Shown here: positions 24,758 to 35,585 of the stretch, in pieces
Numbering within the stretch: position 1 is the first letter of the stretch
Layout: each line of letters opens with the position of its first letter
Source of the DNA: Leclercia sp. AS011
GTDB taxonomy: Bacteria; Pseudomonadota; Gammaproteobacteria; Enterobacterales; Enterobacteriaceae
Assembly (NCBI RefSeq): GCF_037152535.1
Contig: NZ_JBBCMA010000007.1
Span: 62,001 to 126,000, forward strand
Length of the DNA stretch: 64,000 bases
Direction: 5' to 3'
Notes under the pieces: model-generated
What the model was told of the DNA's origin: nothing
The model's input: only the letters and a program-made list of their open reading frames with translations
The model's database searches: none
Translations under genes and position numbers: made by a program

Positions 24758-26245
24758 ATGGCAAAAGAGAAAAAACGTGGCTTCTTTTCCTGGCTGGGCT
24801 TTGGTCAAAAAGAGCAGGAAACCGAGCAGCAGAACGAAGAACAACAGATCGCCGAACAGCCTGCCGCTGTTGAACAGCCGCAGCCGGAAACCCCTGTTGA
24901 GACCGTCGCTGACGTAGAAGCAGAAGCGCGCACCCACAGCCAGCAAGAGACTGAAGCCTTCGCTGAAGAGGTGGTTGAGGTTACTGAGCATGTTCAGGAG
25001 AGCGAAAAACCGCAGCCGGTTGAGCCAGAGCCTGTGGTTGTTGAGCCGGAACCGGTGGCCGTGGTCGTGGAAGAGAGTGCCGAGCCGGTCGCCGAGGTTG
25101 AACATGAAGAGCTACCGCTGCCGGAAGAGATCCTCGACGAAATAGAGGAAGCGATCCCGGAAGAGTACCTGCCAGAGACCGAGGGTGAAGACGCCATCAG
25201 CGATGAAGAGCTTGAAGCTCAGGCGCTGGCGGCCGCGGCGGCAGAAGAGGCGGTCGTCGTCGTCCCGGTAGCCGAAGAGGAAGAGCCGGTTGAAGAGATG
25301 GCTCAGGAGCAGGAAAAACCGACCAAAGAAGGTTTCTTCGCGCGCCTGAAACGCAGCCTGATTAAAACCAAAGAGAACCTCGGTTCCGGATTTATCAGTC
25401 TGTTCCGCGGGAAGAAAATCGACGATGATCTCTTTGAAGAGCTGGAAGAACAGCTCCTGATTGCCGACGTTGGTGTGGAAACCACCCGCAAAATCATTAC
25501 CAGTCTGACGGAGAGCGCCAGCCGCAAACAGCTGCGTGACGCCGAAGCGCTGTACGGCCTGCTGAAAGAGGAGATGGGTGAAATCCTCGCAAAAGTTGAC
25601 GAACCGCTTAATATTGAAGGCAAAATGCCCTTTGTTATTCTGATGGTCGGCGTTAACGGCGTGGGTAAAACCACCACCATCGGCAAACTGGCGCGTCAGT
25701 TCGAACAGCAGGGCAAATCGGTGATGCTGGCGGCGGGTGATACCTTCCGTGCCGCTGCCGTTGAGCAGCTGCAGGTGTGGGGCCAGCGCAACAACATCCC
25801 GGTGATTGCCCAGCATACCGGGGCCGATTCCGCCTCGGTGATCTTTGACGCCATTCAGGCGGCCAAAGCGCGTCACGTGGATGTGTTGATTGCCGATACC
25901 GCAGGGCGTTTGCAGAACAAATCGCACCTGATGGAAGAACTGAAGAAGATCGTCCGCGTCATGAAGAAGCTGGACGAAGATGCGCCGCATGAAATTATGC
26001 TGACTATCGATGCCAGCACCGGGCAGAATGCTATCAGTCAGGCGAAGCTGTTCCATGAAGCGGTAGGACTGACCGGGATCACGCTGACCAAGCTGGATGG
26101 CACCGCGAAAGGCGGGGTAATCTTCTCGGTAGCCGATCAGTTTGGTATTCCTATCCGCTACATCGGTGTCGGCGAACGTATCGAGGATTTACGTCCGTTT
26201 AAATCGGGCGACTTTATTGAGGCACTTTTTGCCCGAGAGGATTAA
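24758..26245 (+). CDS. ftsY: Signal recognition particle receptor FtsY
   Basis: A 495-residue SRP receptor GTPase. Residues 1-18 form the basic, amphipathic membrane-targeting start (KKRGFFSWLGFG). About residues 20-195 are the long acidic Glu/Gln/Val-rich A domain typical of enterobacteria. The NG domain follows, with the P-loop GVNGVGKT at 298-305, DTAGR, and TKLDG. FtsY docks ribosome-SRP complexes at the inner membrane. It is first in an operon with ftsE (2-nt gap) and ftsX. Confidence 0.97.
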   Translation: MAKEKKRGFFSWLGFGQKEQETEQQNEEQQIAEQPAAVEQPQPETPVETVADVEAEARTHSQQETEAFAEEVVEVTEHVQESEKPQPVEPEPVVVEPEPVAVVVEESAEPVAEVEHEELPLPEEILDEIEEAIPEEYLPETEGEDAISDEELEAQALAAAAAEEAVVVVPVAEEEEPVEEMAQEQEKPTKEGFFARLKRSLIKTKENLGSGFISLFRGKKIDDDLFEELEEQLLIADVGVETTRKIITSLTESASRKQLRDAEALYGLLKEEMGEILAKVDEPLNIEGKMPFVILMVGVNGVGKTTTIGKLARQFEQQGKSVMLAAGDTFRAAAVEQLQVWGQRNNIPVIAQHTGADSASVIFDAIQAAKARHVDVLIADTAGRLQNKSHLMEELKKIVRVMKKLDEDAPHEIMLTIDASTGQNAISQAKLFHEAVGLTGITLTKLDGTAKGGVIFSVADQFGIPIRYIGVGERIEDLRPFKSGDFIEALFARED

Positions 26246-26247
26246 CA

Positions 26248-26913
26248 ATGATTCGCTTTGAACACGTCAGCAAGGCCTATCTCGGTGGGAGACAAGCGCT
26301 ACAGGGGATTAACTTCCACCTGCAGCCGGGCGAGATGGCATTCCTGACCGGCCACTCCGGCGCAGGGAAAAGTACCCTGCTCAAGCTTATCTGTGGGATC
26401 GAACGGCCCAGCGCCGGGAAAATCTGGTTTAGCGGTCACGACATCAGCCGCCTTAAAAACCGTGAAGTGCCGTTTCTGCGTCGGCAGATCGGCATGATTT
26501 TCCAGGATCACCATCTGCTGATGGACCGCACGGTATTCGACAACGTGGCGATCCCGCTGATTATTGCGGGTGCCAGCGGGGATGACATTCGTCGTCGCGT
26601 GTCCGCGGCGCTGGATAAGGTCGGGTTGCTGGACAAAGCGAAAAACTTCCCGATCCAGCTCTCCGGCGGTGAACAGCAGCGCGTGGGCATCGCCCGCGCG
26701 GTGGTGAACAAACCGGCGGTGCTGCTGGCGGATGAACCTACCGGTAACCTGGACGACGCCCTTTCCGAAGGGATCCTGCGTCTGTTTGAGGAGTTTAACC
26801 GCGTTGGGGTGACGGTACTGATGGCGACGCACGACATGGGGCTTATCTCCCGTCGTTCGTACCGCATGCTGACGCTGAGCGACGGTCATTTGCACGGAGG
26901 CCTCGGTGAATAA
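26248..26913 (+). CDS. ftsE: Cell division ATP-binding protein FtsE
   Basis: A 221-residue ABC ATPase with Walker [10 protein letters not shown] (about residue 35), signature LSGGEQQR, Walker B LLADEP, and an H-loop in ATHDMG. With FtsX it forms a complex at the septal ring that activates peptidoglycan hydrolysis through EnvC. It starts 2 nt after ftsY and overlaps ftsX by 8 nt, so the three are translationally coupled. Confidence 0.97.
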   Translation: MIRFEHVSKAYLGGRQALQGINFHLQPGEMAFLTGHSGAGKSTLLKLICGIERPSAGKIWFSGHDISRLKNREVPFLRRQIGMIFQDHHLLMDRTVFDNVAIPLIIAGASGDDIRRRVSAALDKVGLLDKAKNFPIQLSGGEQQRVGIARAVVNKPAVLLADEPTGNLDDALSEGILRLFEEFNRVGVTVLMATHDMGLISRRSYRMLTLSDGHLHGGLGE

Positions 26914-27964
26914 GCGTGACGCAATAAACCAGATGCGGCAGTTTGGCAGCAAGCTCGACCGTTTTCGTAAGTCGGCGGGCGGCCCGGGTGACGGCAACCG
27001 CAATGCGCCGAAGCGCAGCAAATCCGCGCCAAAACCTAACTCGCGCAAAACCAACGTCTTTAACGAGCAGGTGCGCTACGCCTTCCAGGGTGCGCTGCAG
27101 GATCTGAAAAGCAAACCGCTGGCCACCTTCCTGACGGTGATGGTGATTGCCATCTCCCTGACCCTGCCCAGCGTCTGCTACATGGTTTACAAAAACGTTA
27201 ACCAGGCGGCGTCGCAGTACTATCCTTCCCCGCAGATCACCGTCTATCTCGACAAATCGCTCGACGATAACGCGGCGGCGCAGGTGGTAGGGCAGCTACA
27301 GGCGGAGCAGGGCGTCGAGAAAGTGAACTACCTGTCGCGGGATGAAGCCCTGGGCGAGTTCCGTAACTGGTCCGGCTTTGGCGGCGCGCTGGATATGCTG
27401 GAGGAGAACCCCCTGCCCGCGGTGGCGGTGGTGATCCCGAAACTGGATTTCCAGGGTACCGAGTCGCTGAACACCCTGCGCGATCGTGTCTCCCGCATCA
27501 ACGGTATCGATGAAGTGCGAATGGACGACAGCTGGTTTGCCCGTCTGACGGCGCTGACCGGCCTGGTCGGGCGCGTGGCGGCGATGATCGGCGTGCTGAT
27601 GGTGGCGGCGGTGTTCCTTGTTATCGGCAACAGCGTGCGTCTGAGCATCTTCGCCCGTCGCGACACCATTAACGTGCAGAAACTGATCGGCGCAACCGAT
27701 GGTTTTATCCTGCGTCCGTTCCTGTATGGCGGCGCACTGCTCGGTTTTTCCGGCGCATTTCTTTCACTGATTTTGTCAGAAATTTTGGTGATGCGTCTCT
27801 CCGCAGCGGTCACCGACGTGGCGCAGGTTTTTGGAACTAAGTTCAATATCAGTGGCTTAGCCTTCGATGAGTGCCTGCTATTGCTGCTGGTGTGCTCGAT
27901 GATCGGCTGGGTGGCAGCATGGTTAGCGACTGTGCAACATTTACGTCACTTTACCCCTGACTAA
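26906..27964 (+). CDS. ftsX: Cell division membrane protein FtsX
   Basis: A 352-residue membrane partner of FtsE. A cytoplasmic, basic N-terminal region (about residues 1-60) is followed by one transmembrane helix, a large periplasmic loop (about 98-220) that binds EnvC, and three further helices in the C-terminal third. It transmits ATP hydrolysis by FtsE to the amidase activator in the periplasm. Overlap with ftsE is 8 nt; an inverted repeat follows the stop codon. Confidence 0.96.
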   Translation: MNKRDAINQMRQFGSKLDRFRKSAGGPGDGNRNAPKRSKSAPKPNSRKTNVFNEQVRYAFQGALQDLKSKPLATFLTVMVIAISLTLPSVCYMVYKNVNQAASQYYPSPQITVYLDKSLDDNAAAQVVGQLQAEQGVEKVNYLSRDEALGEFRNWSGFGGALDMLEENPLPAVAVVIPKLDFQGTESLNTLRDRVSRINGIDEVRMDDSWFARLTALTGLVGRVAAMIGVLMVAAVFLVIGNSVRLSIFARRDTINVQKLIGATDGFILRPFLYGGALLGFSGAFLSLILSEILVMRLSAAVTDVAQVFGTKFNISGLAFDECLLLLLVCSMIGWVAAWLATVQHLRHFTPD

Positions 27965-27981
27965 AAAATCTCTGATATAAT

Positions 27982-28016
27982 CTTTCCCTGCATTGAGAAT
28001 CACCATGCAGGGAAAG
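27982..28016. terminator. Hairpin between ftsX and rpoH
   Basis: A perfect 12-bp stem, CTTTCCCTGCAT and its complement, with an 11-nt loop. There is no T-run after it, so it may act as an attenuator, a processing site or a weak terminator rather than a strong intrinsic one. Confidence 0.6.
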
Positions 28017-28092
28017 AGCCCCTGTTGACTCTGACCCCGCATAATCATCCCCATGTCACATTTTGTGCGTAATTTATTCACAGTTTCACTCG

Positions 28093-28120
28093 GAACTTGT
28101 GGATAAAATCACTGTCTGAT
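28093..28120 (+). promoter_or_regulatory. rpoH sigma-E (P3-type) promoter overlapping a DnaA box
   Basis: GAACTT (28093-28098) and TCTGAT (28115-28120) with a 16-bp spacer match the sigma-E P3 promoter known for E. coli rpoH. A DnaA box, TGTGGATAA (complement TTATCCACA), at 28098-28106 starts at the last base of the -35 and lies in the spacer, so DnaA binding should interfere with this promoter. Confidence 0.8.
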
Positions 28121-28218
28121 AAAAGAGTGAATGATATTCTCGTTGCTCATTAATTCTGGCATGTTCGTTGCCTGATGGGGACAAACCGCCGCCAGAAAGA
28201 ATCGATTGAGAGGAATGA

Positions 28219-29076
28219 ATGACCAAAGAAATGCAAACTTTAGCTTTAGCCCCTGTTGGTAACCTGGAATCTTACATCCGGGCTGCGAACACCTGGCCGA
28301 TGTTGACGGCCGAGGAAGAAAAGGAGCTTGCTGAAAAGCTGCATTACCAGGGCGATCTGGAAGCAGCTAAGACGCTGATCCTGTCTCACCTGCGCTTTGT
28401 TGTTCACGTTGCTCGTAACTACGCGGGCTATGGCCTGCCGCAGGCTGACCTGATCCAGGAAGGTAACATCGGCCTGATGAAGGCGGTGCGTCGCTTCAAC
28501 CCGGAAGTGGGTGTGCGTCTGGTCTCCTTCGCCGTGCACTGGATCAAAGCGGAAATCCACGAATACGTGCTGCGTAACTGGCGTATCGTGAAGGTCGCTA
28601 CCACCAAAGCACAGCGTAAGCTGTTCTTTAATCTGCGTAAAACCAAGCAGCGTCTGGGCTGGTTCAACCAGGATGAAGTTGAAATGGTTGCCCGCGAGCT
28701 GGGCGTTTCCAGCAAAGACGTGCGCGAGATGGAATCCCGTATGGCCGCGCAGGACATGACCTTTGATATGTCCTCTGACGACGACGCGTCCGACAGCCAG
28801 CCGATGGCTCCGGTCCTGTATCTGCAGGATAAATCGTCTAACTTTGCCGACGGCATTGAAGACGACAACTGGGAAGAGCAGGCCGCTAATAAGCTGACCT
28901 TCGCAATGGAAGGCCTTGACGAGCGTAGCCAGGATATCATCCGTGCCCGCTGGCTGGACGAAGACAACAAGTCCACCCTGCAGGAGCTGGCCGACCGCTA
29001 CGGCGTCTCCGCTGAACGTGTGCGTCAGCTTGAAAAGAACGCCATGAAAAAACTTCGCGCCGCTATCGAAGCGTAA
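28219..29076 (+). CDS. rpoH: RNA polymerase heat-shock sigma factor RpoH (sigma-32)
   Basis: A 285-residue group 3 sigma-70 family factor that directs transcription of heat-shock genes. Region 2 (about 50-125) contains [18 protein letters not shown]; the RpoH box QRKLFFNLR is at 132-140, and region 4 with the helix-turn-helix ([20 protein letters not shown]) closes the protein. Its level is controlled at translation by a 5' RNA thermometer and by proteolysis through FtsH. The first codons, which take part in that RNA structure in E. coli, are present here. Transcription is from several promoters in the 250-nt upstream gap. Confidence 0.98.
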   Translation: MTKEMQTLALAPVGNLESYIRAANTWPMLTAEEEKELAEKLHYQGDLEAAKTLILSHLRFVVHVARNYAGYGLPQADLIQEGNIGLMKAVRRFNPEVGVRLVSFAVHWIKAEIHEYVLRNWRIVKVATTKAQRKLFFNLRKTKQRLGWFNQDEVEMVARELGVSSKDVREMESRMAAQDMTFDMSSDDDASDSQPMAPVLYLQDKSSNFADGIEDDNWEEQAANKLTFAMEGLDERSQDIIRARWLDEDNKSTLQELADRYGVSAERVRQLEKNAMKKLRAAIEA

Positions 29077-29096
29077 TTTCCGCGAAGTCCCCGATA

Positions 29097-29131
29097 ACCC
29101 TCGAATGCAGATTCGGGGGTTTTGTTTTTTT
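29097..29131 (+). terminator. rpoH intrinsic terminator
   Basis: Stem ACCCTCGAAT / ATTCGGGGGT with a short GCAG-type loop, followed by a long T-rich run (TTTTGTTTTTTT). A classic Rho-independent terminator 20 nt after the rpoH stop codon. Confidence 0.9.
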
Positions 29132-29374
29132 AACGCCTGTTCAGGCCGAATTCCCTCCTCTTCGCAAACACTTATCGCACTGTTGTGCGCTGACTCGTTA
29201 AAGCCTCGCTTACCTTATATTCATATCAAAATAGCTATTCCAAATAGATAAAAATGGGGTATGTTTTAGCAGAGTATGCTGAAAAGGCGCCTGCAGCAGA
29301 CGCATAATCGAAATAAAGCGCCATAAAACAACATCACAACAAACACAATAACCACCACAATGGGGATTCTCAGG
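29132..29374. other. livJ upstream region
   Basis: No gene is visible. The stretch is AT-rich before the livJ start (29215-29270), where a promoter and Lrp binding sites would be expected from the control known for E. coli livJ. I could not place a convincing -35/-10 pair or Lrp site by eye. Confidence 0.4.
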
Positions 29375-30475
29375 ATGAATATGAAGGGTAAAGCCTTACT
29401 GGCAGGATGTATCGCGTTGGCATTCAGCACCATGGCTCAGGCTGACATCAAAGTGGCCGTGGTTGGCGCAATGTCCGGTCCGGTAGCGCAGTACGGAGAC
29501 CAGGAGTTCACTGGCGCAGAGCAGGCGGTTGCCGACATTAATGCCAAGGGCGGTATCAAAGGCGAAAAGCTGCAGATCGTAAAATATGATGATGCCTGTG
29601 ACCCGAAACAAGCGGTTGCGGTTGCCAACAAAGTGGTCAACGACGGTATCAAATACGTGATCGGCCACCTGTGCTCCTCTTCCACGCAGCCTGCGTCTGA
29701 TATCTACGAAGACGAAGGCATTCTGATGATCACCCCTGCCGCCACCGCGCCGGAACTGACCGCCCGTGGCTACAAGATGGTGATGCGTACCACCGGCCTG
29801 GACTCTGACCAGGGCCCAACGGCAGCGAAATATATCGTTGAGAAAGTGAAGCCGAAGCGTATTGCTATCGTGCATGACAAGCAGCAGTACGGTGAAGGCC
29901 TGGCCCGTTCCGTGCAGGATAACCTAAAAAAATCCAATGCCAACGTGGTCTTCTTCGACGGGATCACTGCCGGTGAGAAAGACTTCTCTACCCTGGTGGC
30001 GCGTCTGAAGAAAGAGAATATCGATTTCGTCTACTACGGTGGTTATCACCCGGAGATGGGCCAGATCCTGCGTCAGTCCCGTGCTGCGGGTCTGAAAACT
30101 CAGTTTATGGGTCCGGAAGGGGTGGCGAACGTCTCCCTGTCTAACATTGCCGGTGAATCAGCTGAAGGCCTGCTGGTAACCAAGCCGAAGAACTACGATC
30201 AGGTCCCAGCGAACAAACCTATCGTGGATGCCATCAAAGCGAAGAAACAGGATCCAAGCGGTGCCTTTGTGTGGACCACCTACGCCGCGCTGCAAACCCT
30301 GCAGGCAGGCCTGAATCAGTCTGCTGAACCGGCTGACATCGCCACCTGGCTGAAAGCGAACTCCGTAGAGACCGTGATGGGGCCGCTGTCATGGGATGAG
30401 AAGGGCGATCTGAAGGGCTTCGAGTTCGGCGTGTTTGACTGGCATGCCAACGGTACAGCGACCGACGCCAAATAA
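29375..30475 (+). CDS. livJ: Leucine/isoleucine/valine/threonine/alanine-binding protein LivJ
   Basis: A 366-residue periplasmic binding protein (LIV-BP). The signal peptide ends near residue 23 (FSTMAQA-D). The mature protein starts [20 protein letters not shown] and has the two cysteines that form a disulfide (DDACDPKQ and GHLCSSS). It captures branched-chain amino acids for the LivHMGF transporter encoded downstream. The start at 29375 is preceded by CAGG; an in-frame alternative lies 15 nt upstream. It is transcribed separately from livKHMGF, with panM between. Confidence 0.96.
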   Translation: MNMKGKALLAGCIALAFSTMAQADIKVAVVGAMSGPVAQYGDQEFTGAEQAVADINAKGGIKGEKLQIVKYDDACDPKQAVAVANKVVNDGIKYVIGHLCSSSTQPASDIYEDEGILMITPAATAPELTARGYKMVMRTTGLDSDQGPTAAKYIVEKVKPKRIAIVHDKQQYGEGLARSVQDNLKKSNANVVFFDGITAGEKDFSTLVARLKKENIDFVYYGGYHPEMGQILRQSRAAGLKTQFMGPEGVANVSLSNIAGESAEGLLVTKPKNYDQVPANKPIVDAIKAKKQDPSGAFVWTTYAALQTLQAGLNQSAEPADIATWLKANSVETVMGPLSWDEKGDLKGFEFGVFDWHANGTATDAK

Positions 30476-30522
30476 TTTTCCCGTCGCCTTTCGCGCCGCA
30501 GGTGCGTTGGCTACGTTATTCA

Positions 30523-30556
30523 ACCCCGGTCACTTACTTATGTAAGCTCCCGGGGA
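30523..30556 (+). terminator. Possible hairpin after livJ
   Basis: An imperfect hairpin: CCCCGG pairs with CCGGGG, and CTTAC with GTAAG inside it. Only a short T-run follows, so a role in termination or message stability is uncertain. Confidence 0.4.
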
Positions 30557-30616
30557 TTTCATAACTTGCCGCCTTCCTGCAACACGAAATGCCTGGGAAA
30601 ATGCTGCGGAGAATCC

Positions 30617-30653
30617 AGGCCGGGTAAGGCGAAGCCGCCACCCGGCGTTTTTT
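30617..30653. repeat. REP unit between livJ and panM
   Basis: A single REP consensus, GCCGGGTAAGGCGAAGCCGC with CACCCGGC, followed by a T-run. It sits between convergent genes and overlaps the last base of the panM stop. Confidence 0.8.
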
Positions 30654-31036
30654 TACCGCTTCTCCCACCCGTTATTCTGCGCCGTAAACCCCAGCGCCTG
30701 CATAAAGGCCGCCATCACGCCCCGGTCCTCCACGCCGATATCCGCCATCCACCACGAGGCCACGCTCGGGTTATCGCGCATCACTTCCTCAATCAAATAT
30801 TGCCCCACGCCGCGACGGCGGGTGACTTCCCGCACGCGCAGGGAGTCCAGCGCCCCTTGCGTACCGCTCAGCGTCACCCGCACCGCGCCTAACAGCCGCT
30901 CGTTAAAGCGTGCCGCATAAATCCGGTGAGTTTCATCGACGGTGAGCGAGGAAGGAGAATATTCCGGCCAGATCTTGTTAAGGTCGATATGATCCTGGTC
31001 GCTAAAGTTCTCCAGACGGTGGATGGTCAGTTTCAT
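30653..31036 (-). CDS. panM: PanD maturation/regulatory acetyltransferase-like protein PanM
   Basis: A 127-residue GNAT-fold protein that triggers self-cleavage of the PanD zymogen (aspartate decarboxylase) in pantothenate and CoA synthesis, and binds acetyl-CoA. The acetyl-CoA binding loop RRRGVGQYL lies near residue 74. The start at 31036 (MKLTIHRLE) follows the family; five more codons are open upstream. It is convergent with livJ, as in E. coli where it was called yhhK. Confidence 0.94.
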   Translation of the reverse strand: MKLTIHRLENFSDQDHIDLNKIWPEYSPSSLTVDETHRIYAARFNERLLGAVRVTLSGTQGALDSLRVREVTRRRGVGQYLIEEVMRDNPSVASWWMADIGVEDRGVMAAFMQALGFTAQNNGWEKR

Positions 31037-31459
31037 TAGCTGCTTGTCCAAATCAAAAAGAGTGCTGGCAGTGTCTCAATTTATTCTGTCAGATGCTTCC
31101 ACTTTTTAAACCCATTCCCTAGCTGATTACTTTTTTAGCGTTACGTTGTGCAGTCTTAAAACGTAGGGATCGAAAAATAAGCAGAATTTTAACCTAAAAG
31201 GCAGCGTTTTATTCGGCGCATTGTCCCGTTATTTTATGCTGCCAGTCGCGCGTTTAGTTGTTTATCTCTGCCTGATTTCAGAATATTATCTTTGCTTAAT
31301 CGCCTGAAATATAGAGATTTTAGTCCGGTTTTTGCTAAAAAACTGCGCTAAACCATTAAAGGCAATAGCAAAAGTTGCGTTGTTTAATAAAAGTACAGAA
31401 TGCTTTTTAACCATAATAAAACAAAATATATACATCACGTCACGAATGGGGATTCCTGG
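31037..31459. other. 423-nt AT-rich gap upstream of livK
   Basis: No coding frame I would defend. The gap is much more AT-rich than its surroundings. At 31279-31293 the sequence CAGAATATTATC agrees with the first 11 positions of an Lrp-type consensus but departs from it afterwards. Lrp and leucine control of livK is established in E. coli. The promoters of panM and livK must lie here. Confidence 0.45.
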
Positions 31460-32569
31460 ATGAGAATGAACGCGAAAACAGTAATCGCGGGGATGGTTGC
31501 ACTGGCGATCTCCCATACCGCTGCGGCGGAAGATATTAAAGTTGCCATTGTGGGTGCTCTGTCCGGCCCCGTCGCCCAGTGGGGCGATATGGAGTTCAAC
31601 GGCGCGCGTCAGGCAATTCAAGACATCAACGCCAAAGGCGGCATTAAGGGCGACAAACTGGTCGGCGTGGAATATGACGATGCCTGCGACCCGAAACAGG
31701 CCGTCGCCGTCGCCAACAAAATTGTTAACGATGGCATTCAGTATGTGATTGGCCATCTCTGCTCGTCTTCCACCCAGCCGGCGTCCGATATCTACGAAGA
31801 CGAAGGCATTCTGATGATCACGCCAGGGGCCACCAACCCGGAACTGACCCAGCGCGGCTATCAGAACATCATGCGCACTGCCGGTCTGGACTCCTCTCAG
31901 GGGCCGACCGCCGCGAAATACATCATCGAAAACGTCAAGCCGCAGCGCATCGCCATCATTCATGATAAGCAGCAGTACGGCGAAGGGCTGGCGCGCTCGG
32001 TGCAGGACGGCCTGAAAAAAGGCGGCGCTAACGTGGTCTTCTTCGACGGCATCACCGCAGGCGAGAAAGATTTCTCGGCGCTGCTGGCCCGTCTGCAGAA
32101 AGAGAATATCGACTTCGTTTATTACGGTGGCTACTACCCGGAAATGGGCCAGATGTTGCGTCAGGCCCGTGCTGTCGGCCTGAAAACCCAGTTCATGGGG
32201 CCGGAAGGGGTGGGTAACGCCTCGCTGTCGAACATTGCGGGCGATGCGGGCGAAGGCATGCTGGTGACGATGCCAAAACGCTATGACCAGGATCCGGCCA
32301 ACGCTGCTATCGTCGATGCCCTGAAAGCAGAGAAGAAAGACGCAAGTGGTCCGTATGTGTGGATCACCTATGCCGCCGTGCAGTCTCTGGCGACCGCCAT
32401 GGATCGTACCGGCAGCAAAGCACCGCAGGATCTGATTAAAGATTTAAAAGCTCACGGGGCAAACACCGTGATTGGGCCGCTGAACTGGGATGAGAAAGGC
32501 GATCTGAAGGGATTTGAGTTTGGTGTCTTTAAGTGGCACGCCGACGGTTCATCCTCGGTCGCCAAATAA
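31460..32569 (+). CDS. livK: Leucine-specific binding protein LivK
   Basis: A 369-residue periplasmic binding protein, paralogous to LivJ, with a signal peptide ending near residue 23 (SHTAAA-E) and the same disulfide cysteines. It gives the Liv transporter leucine preference. The start at 31460 (MRMNAKTV) gives exactly the E. coli length; the open frame extends 20 codons upstream without a signal sequence. It is first in the livKHMGF operon, and a GC-rich hairpin follows it before livH. Confidence 0.96.
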   Translation: MRMNAKTVIAGMVALAISHTAAAEDIKVAIVGALSGPVAQWGDMEFNGARQAIQDINAKGGIKGDKLVGVEYDDACDPKQAVAVANKIVNDGIQYVIGHLCSSSTQPASDIYEDEGILMITPGATNPELTQRGYQNIMRTAGLDSSQGPTAAKYIIENVKPQRIAIIHDKQQYGEGLARSVQDGLKKGGANVVFFDGITAGEKDFSALLARLQKENIDFVYYGGYYPEMGQMLRQARAVGLKTQFMGPEGVGNASLSNIAGDAGEGMLVTMPKRYDQDPANAAIVDALKAEKKDASGPYVWITYAAVQSLATAMDRTGSKAPQDLIKDLKAHGANTVIGPLNWDEKGDLKGFEFGVFKWHADGSSSVAK

Positions 32570-32580
32570 TCATTATCCCA

Positions 32581-32601
32581 CCGCCCGGCATGACCGGGCG
32601 G
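32581..32601 (+). promoter_or_regulatory. GC-rich hairpin between livK and livH
   Basis: An 8-bp perfect stem CCGCCCGG / CCGGGCGG with a 5-nt loop and no T-run, in the 50-nt gap after livK. Such hairpins often protect the binding-protein part of the message from 3' exonucleases, so that more LivK than membrane protein is made. This role is inferred. Confidence 0.55.
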
Positions 32602-32619
32602 GACTAGAAAGGTTACCTT

Positions 32620-33546
32620 ATGTCCGAGCAGTTTCTCTATTTCCTGCAGCAGATGTTTAACGGCGTCACGCTGGGAAGCACCTACGCACTGATCGCCATC
32701 GGCTACACGATGGTGTACGGCATTATCGGCATGATCAACTTCGCCCACGGCGAGGTATACATGATCGGCAGCTATGTCTCCTTTATGATTATCGCCGCGC
32801 TGATGATGATGGGCATCGACAGCAGCTGGCTGCTGGTCGCCGCCGGGTTTGTCGGGGCGATTGTGATTGCCAGCGCCTACGGCTGGAGTATCGAGCGGGT
32901 GGCCTATCGCCCGGTGCGGAGCTCCAAGCGCCTGATCGCGCTGATCTCCGCCATCGGGATGTCCATCTTCCTGCAAAACTACGTCAGCCTGACTGAAGGC
33001 TCCCGCGACGTGGCGCTGCCAAGCCTGTTCAATGGCCAGTGGATTGTCGGAGCCAGCGAAAACTTCTCTGCCTCTATCACTACCATGCAGCTGGTGATCT
33101 GGATTGTCACCTTCCTCGCCATGCTGGCCCTGACCCTGTTCATCCGTTACTCCCGCATGGGCCGCGCCTGCCGCGCCTGTGCTGAAGACCTGAAAATGGC
33201 GAGCCTGCTCGGCATCAACACCGACCGCGTGATTGCCCTGACCTTCGTGATTGGTGCGGCGATGGCGGCGGTGGCAGGTGTGCTGCTCGGCCAGTTCTAT
33301 GGCGTAATCAACCCGTACATCGGCTTTATGGCCGGGATGAAAGCCTTTACCGCAGCGGTGCTGGGTGGGATCGGCAGCATTCCGGGGGCGATGATCGGCG
33401 GCCTGATCCTCGGCGTGGCCGAAGCGCTCTCCTCTGCCTACCTGAGTACCGAATATAAAGATGTGGTGTCGTTTGCGCTGCTGATTCTGGTTCTGCTGGT
33501 AATGCCTACCGGTATTCTGGGTCGTCCGGAGGTAGAGAAAGTATGA
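32620..33546 (+). CDS. livH: Branched-chain amino acid ABC transporter permease LivH
   Basis: A 308-residue inner membrane permease with about eight helices. It belongs to the LivH/LivM family of ABC permeases and carries the cytoplasmic coupling loop [20 protein letters not shown] around residue 187. With LivM it forms the membrane channel. It overlaps livM by 4 nt. Confidence 0.96.
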   Translation: MSEQFLYFLQQMFNGVTLGSTYALIAIGYTMVYGIIGMINFAHGEVYMIGSYVSFMIIAALMMMGIDSSWLLVAAGFVGAIVIASAYGWSIERVAYRPVRSSKRLIALISAIGMSIFLQNYVSLTEGSRDVALPSLFNGQWIVGASENFSASITTMQLVIWIVTFLAMLALTLFIRYSRMGRACRACAEDLKMASLLGINTDRVIALTFVIGAAMAAVAGVLLGQFYGVINPYIGFMAGMKAFTAAVLGGIGSIPGAMIGGLILGVAEALSSAYLSTEYKDVVSFALLILVLLVMPTGILGRPEVEKV

Positions 33547-34820
33547 AACCGATGCATTTTGCCATGGCGCTGCTTTCGGCGGCGATGTTCTTCGTGCTGG
33601 CGGGCGTCTTCATGGGCGTCCAGCTGGAGCTGAGCGGCACTAAGCTGGTGGTGGGTTCCGCGTCCGATATCCGCTGGCAGTGGGTCTTTGTCGGCACCGC
33701 GGTGGTCTTCTTCTTCCAGCTGCTGCGCCCGGTTTTCCAGAAGACACTGAAAAGCGTCTCCGGGCCGAAGTTTGTGCTGCCAGCCATCGACGGCTCGACC
33801 GTTAAACAGAAGCTGTTCCTCGTAGCGCTGCTGGTGGCTGCCGTGGCCTGGCCGTTCATGGTCTCCCGCGGCACGGTGGATATCGCCACCCTGACCATGA
33901 TCTACGTGATTCTGGGTCTGGGCCTGAACGTGGTGGTGGGGTTGTCCGGCCTGCTGGTGCTGGGTTACGGCGGCTTCTACGCCATCGGCGCTTACACCTT
34001 CGCCCTGCTGAACCACTATTACGGTCTCGGCTTCTGGACCTGTCTGCCGCTGGCGGGGTTGGTCTCTGCCGCCGCGGGCTTCCTGCTCGGCTTCCCGGTG
34101 CTGCGTCTGCGCGGCGACTACCTGGCGATTGTCACCTTAGGCTTCGGCGAAATCGTCCGTATCCTGCTGCTCAACAATACCGAAGTGACCGGCGGTCCGA
34201 ACGGTATCAGCCAGATCCCGAAACCAACCTTCTTCGGCCTGGAGTTCAGCCGCTCCGCCCGTGAAGGCGGCTGGGATACCTTCAGCAACTTCTTTGGCGT
34301 GAAGTACGACCCGTCCGACCGCGTGATCTGGCTCTATCTGGTGGCGCTGCTGCTGGTGGTCATCACCCTGTTCGTGATTAACCGTCTGCTGCGTATGCCG
34401 CTGGGCCGCGCGTGGGAAGCGCTGCGCGAAGATGAGATTGCCTGCCGCTCGCTGGGCCTGAACCCGACCCGCATCAAGCTGACCGCCTTTACCATCAGCG
34501 CCGCGTTTGCCGGTTTTGCCGGGACGCTGTTTGCCGCGCGTCAGGGCTTCGTCAGCCCGGAATCCTTCACCTTTGCGGAGTCCGCTTTCGTGTTGGCGAT
34601 TGTGGTGCTCGGCGGGATGGGCTCGCAATTCGCGGTTATTCTCGCGGCGATCCTGCTGGTGGTCTCCCGCGAGCTGATGCGTGACTTTAACGAATACAGC
34701 ATGCTGATGCTGGGTGGTTTGATGGTACTGATGATGATCTGGCGTCCGCAGGGCTTGCTGCCGATGACCCGTCCACAGCTGAAACTGAAAAACGGGCAAG
34801 CGAAAGGAGAGCAGGCATGA
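33543..34820 (+). CDS. livM: Branched-chain amino acid ABC transporter permease LivM
   Basis: A 425-residue permease, the larger of the pair. It has an N-terminal extension with two or three helices, then the core permease helices with the coupling loop [19 protein letters not shown] near residue 299. It partners LivH in the inner membrane. It overlaps livH and livG by 4 nt each (ATGA type), consistent with a coupled operon. Confidence 0.96.
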   Translation: MKPMHFAMALLSAAMFFVLAGVFMGVQLELSGTKLVVGSASDIRWQWVFVGTAVVFFFQLLRPVFQKTLKSVSGPKFVLPAIDGSTVKQKLFLVALLVAAVAWPFMVSRGTVDIATLTMIYVILGLGLNVVVGLSGLLVLGYGGFYAIGAYTFALLNHYYGLGFWTCLPLAGLVSAAAGFLLGFPVLRLRGDYLAIVTLGFGEIVRILLLNNTEVTGGPNGISQIPKPTFFGLEFSRSAREGGWDTFSNFFGVKYDPSDRVIWLYLVALLLVVITLFVINRLLRMPLGRAWEALREDEIACRSLGLNPTRIKLTAFTISAAFAGFAGTLFAARQGFVSPESFTFAESAFVLAIVVLGGMGSQFAVILAAILLVVSRELMRDFNEYSMLMLGGLMVLMMIWRPQGLLPMTRPQLKLKNGQAKGEQA

Positions 34821-35584
34821 GTCAGCCATTATTATCCGTTAACGGCCTGATGATGCGTTTTGGCGGCCTGCTGGCGGTCAACAACGTCTCGCTGGACCTG
34901 CATCAGAAAGAGATTGTCTCCCTGATTGGCCCGAACGGGGCCGGTAAAACCACGGTATTTAACTGCCTGACCGGCTTCTACAGGCCGACAGGCGGCACCA
35001 TCATGCTGCGCGACCAGCACCTGGAAGGGCTGCCGGGCCAGCAGATTGCCCGTATGGGCGTGGTGCGTACCTTCCAGCACGTGCGTCTGTTCCGCGAAAT
35101 GACGGTGATTGAGAACCTGCTGGTGGCACAGCATCAGCAGCTGAAAACCGGGCTCTTTGCCGGTCTGCTGAAAACCCCGGCGTTTCGCCGGGCGCAGGAC
35201 GAGGCCCTGGATCGCGCTGCCACCTGGCTCGACCGTATCGGCCTGCTGCAGCACGCCAACCGTCAGGCCAGCAACCTGGCCTACGGCGACCAGCGTCGCC
35301 TGGAGATCATCCGCTGCATGGTGACGCAGCCGGAGATCCTCATGCTCGACGAACCGGCGGCAGGGCTGAACCCGAAAGAGACCAAAGAGCTGGACGAGCT
35401 GATTGTCGAGCTGCGTAACCATCACGACACCACCATCCTGCTGATTGAGCATGATATGAAGCTGGTGATGGGCATTTCTGACCGCATCTACGTGGTGAAC
35501 CAGGGTACGCCGCTGGCGAACGGTACGCCGGAAGAGATCCGCAACAACCCGGACGTGATCCGCGCTTACCTGGGTGAGGCATAA
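34817..35584 (+). CDS. livG: Branched-chain amino acid ABC transporter ATPase LivG
   Basis: A 255-residue ABC ATPase with Walker [10 protein letters not shown] (about residue 40), the degenerate signature [11 protein letters not shown] in place of LSGGQ (usual for LivG) and Walker [14 protein letters not shown]. It energises uptake through LivHM together with LivF. It overlaps livM by 4 nt and ends 1 nt before livF. Confidence 0.96.
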   Translation: MSQPLLSVNGLMMRFGGLLAVNNVSLDLHQKEIVSLIGPNGAGKTTVFNCLTGFYRPTGGTIMLRDQHLEGLPGQQIARMGVVRTFQHVRLFREMTVIENLLVAQHQQLKTGLFAGLLKTPAFRRAQDEALDRAATWLDRIGLLQHANRQASNLAYGDQRRLEIIRCMVTQPEILMLDEPAAGLNPKETKELDELIVELRNHHDTTILLIEHDMKLVMGISDRIYVVNQGTPLANGTPEEIRNNPDVIRAYLGEA

Positions 35585-35585
35585 G

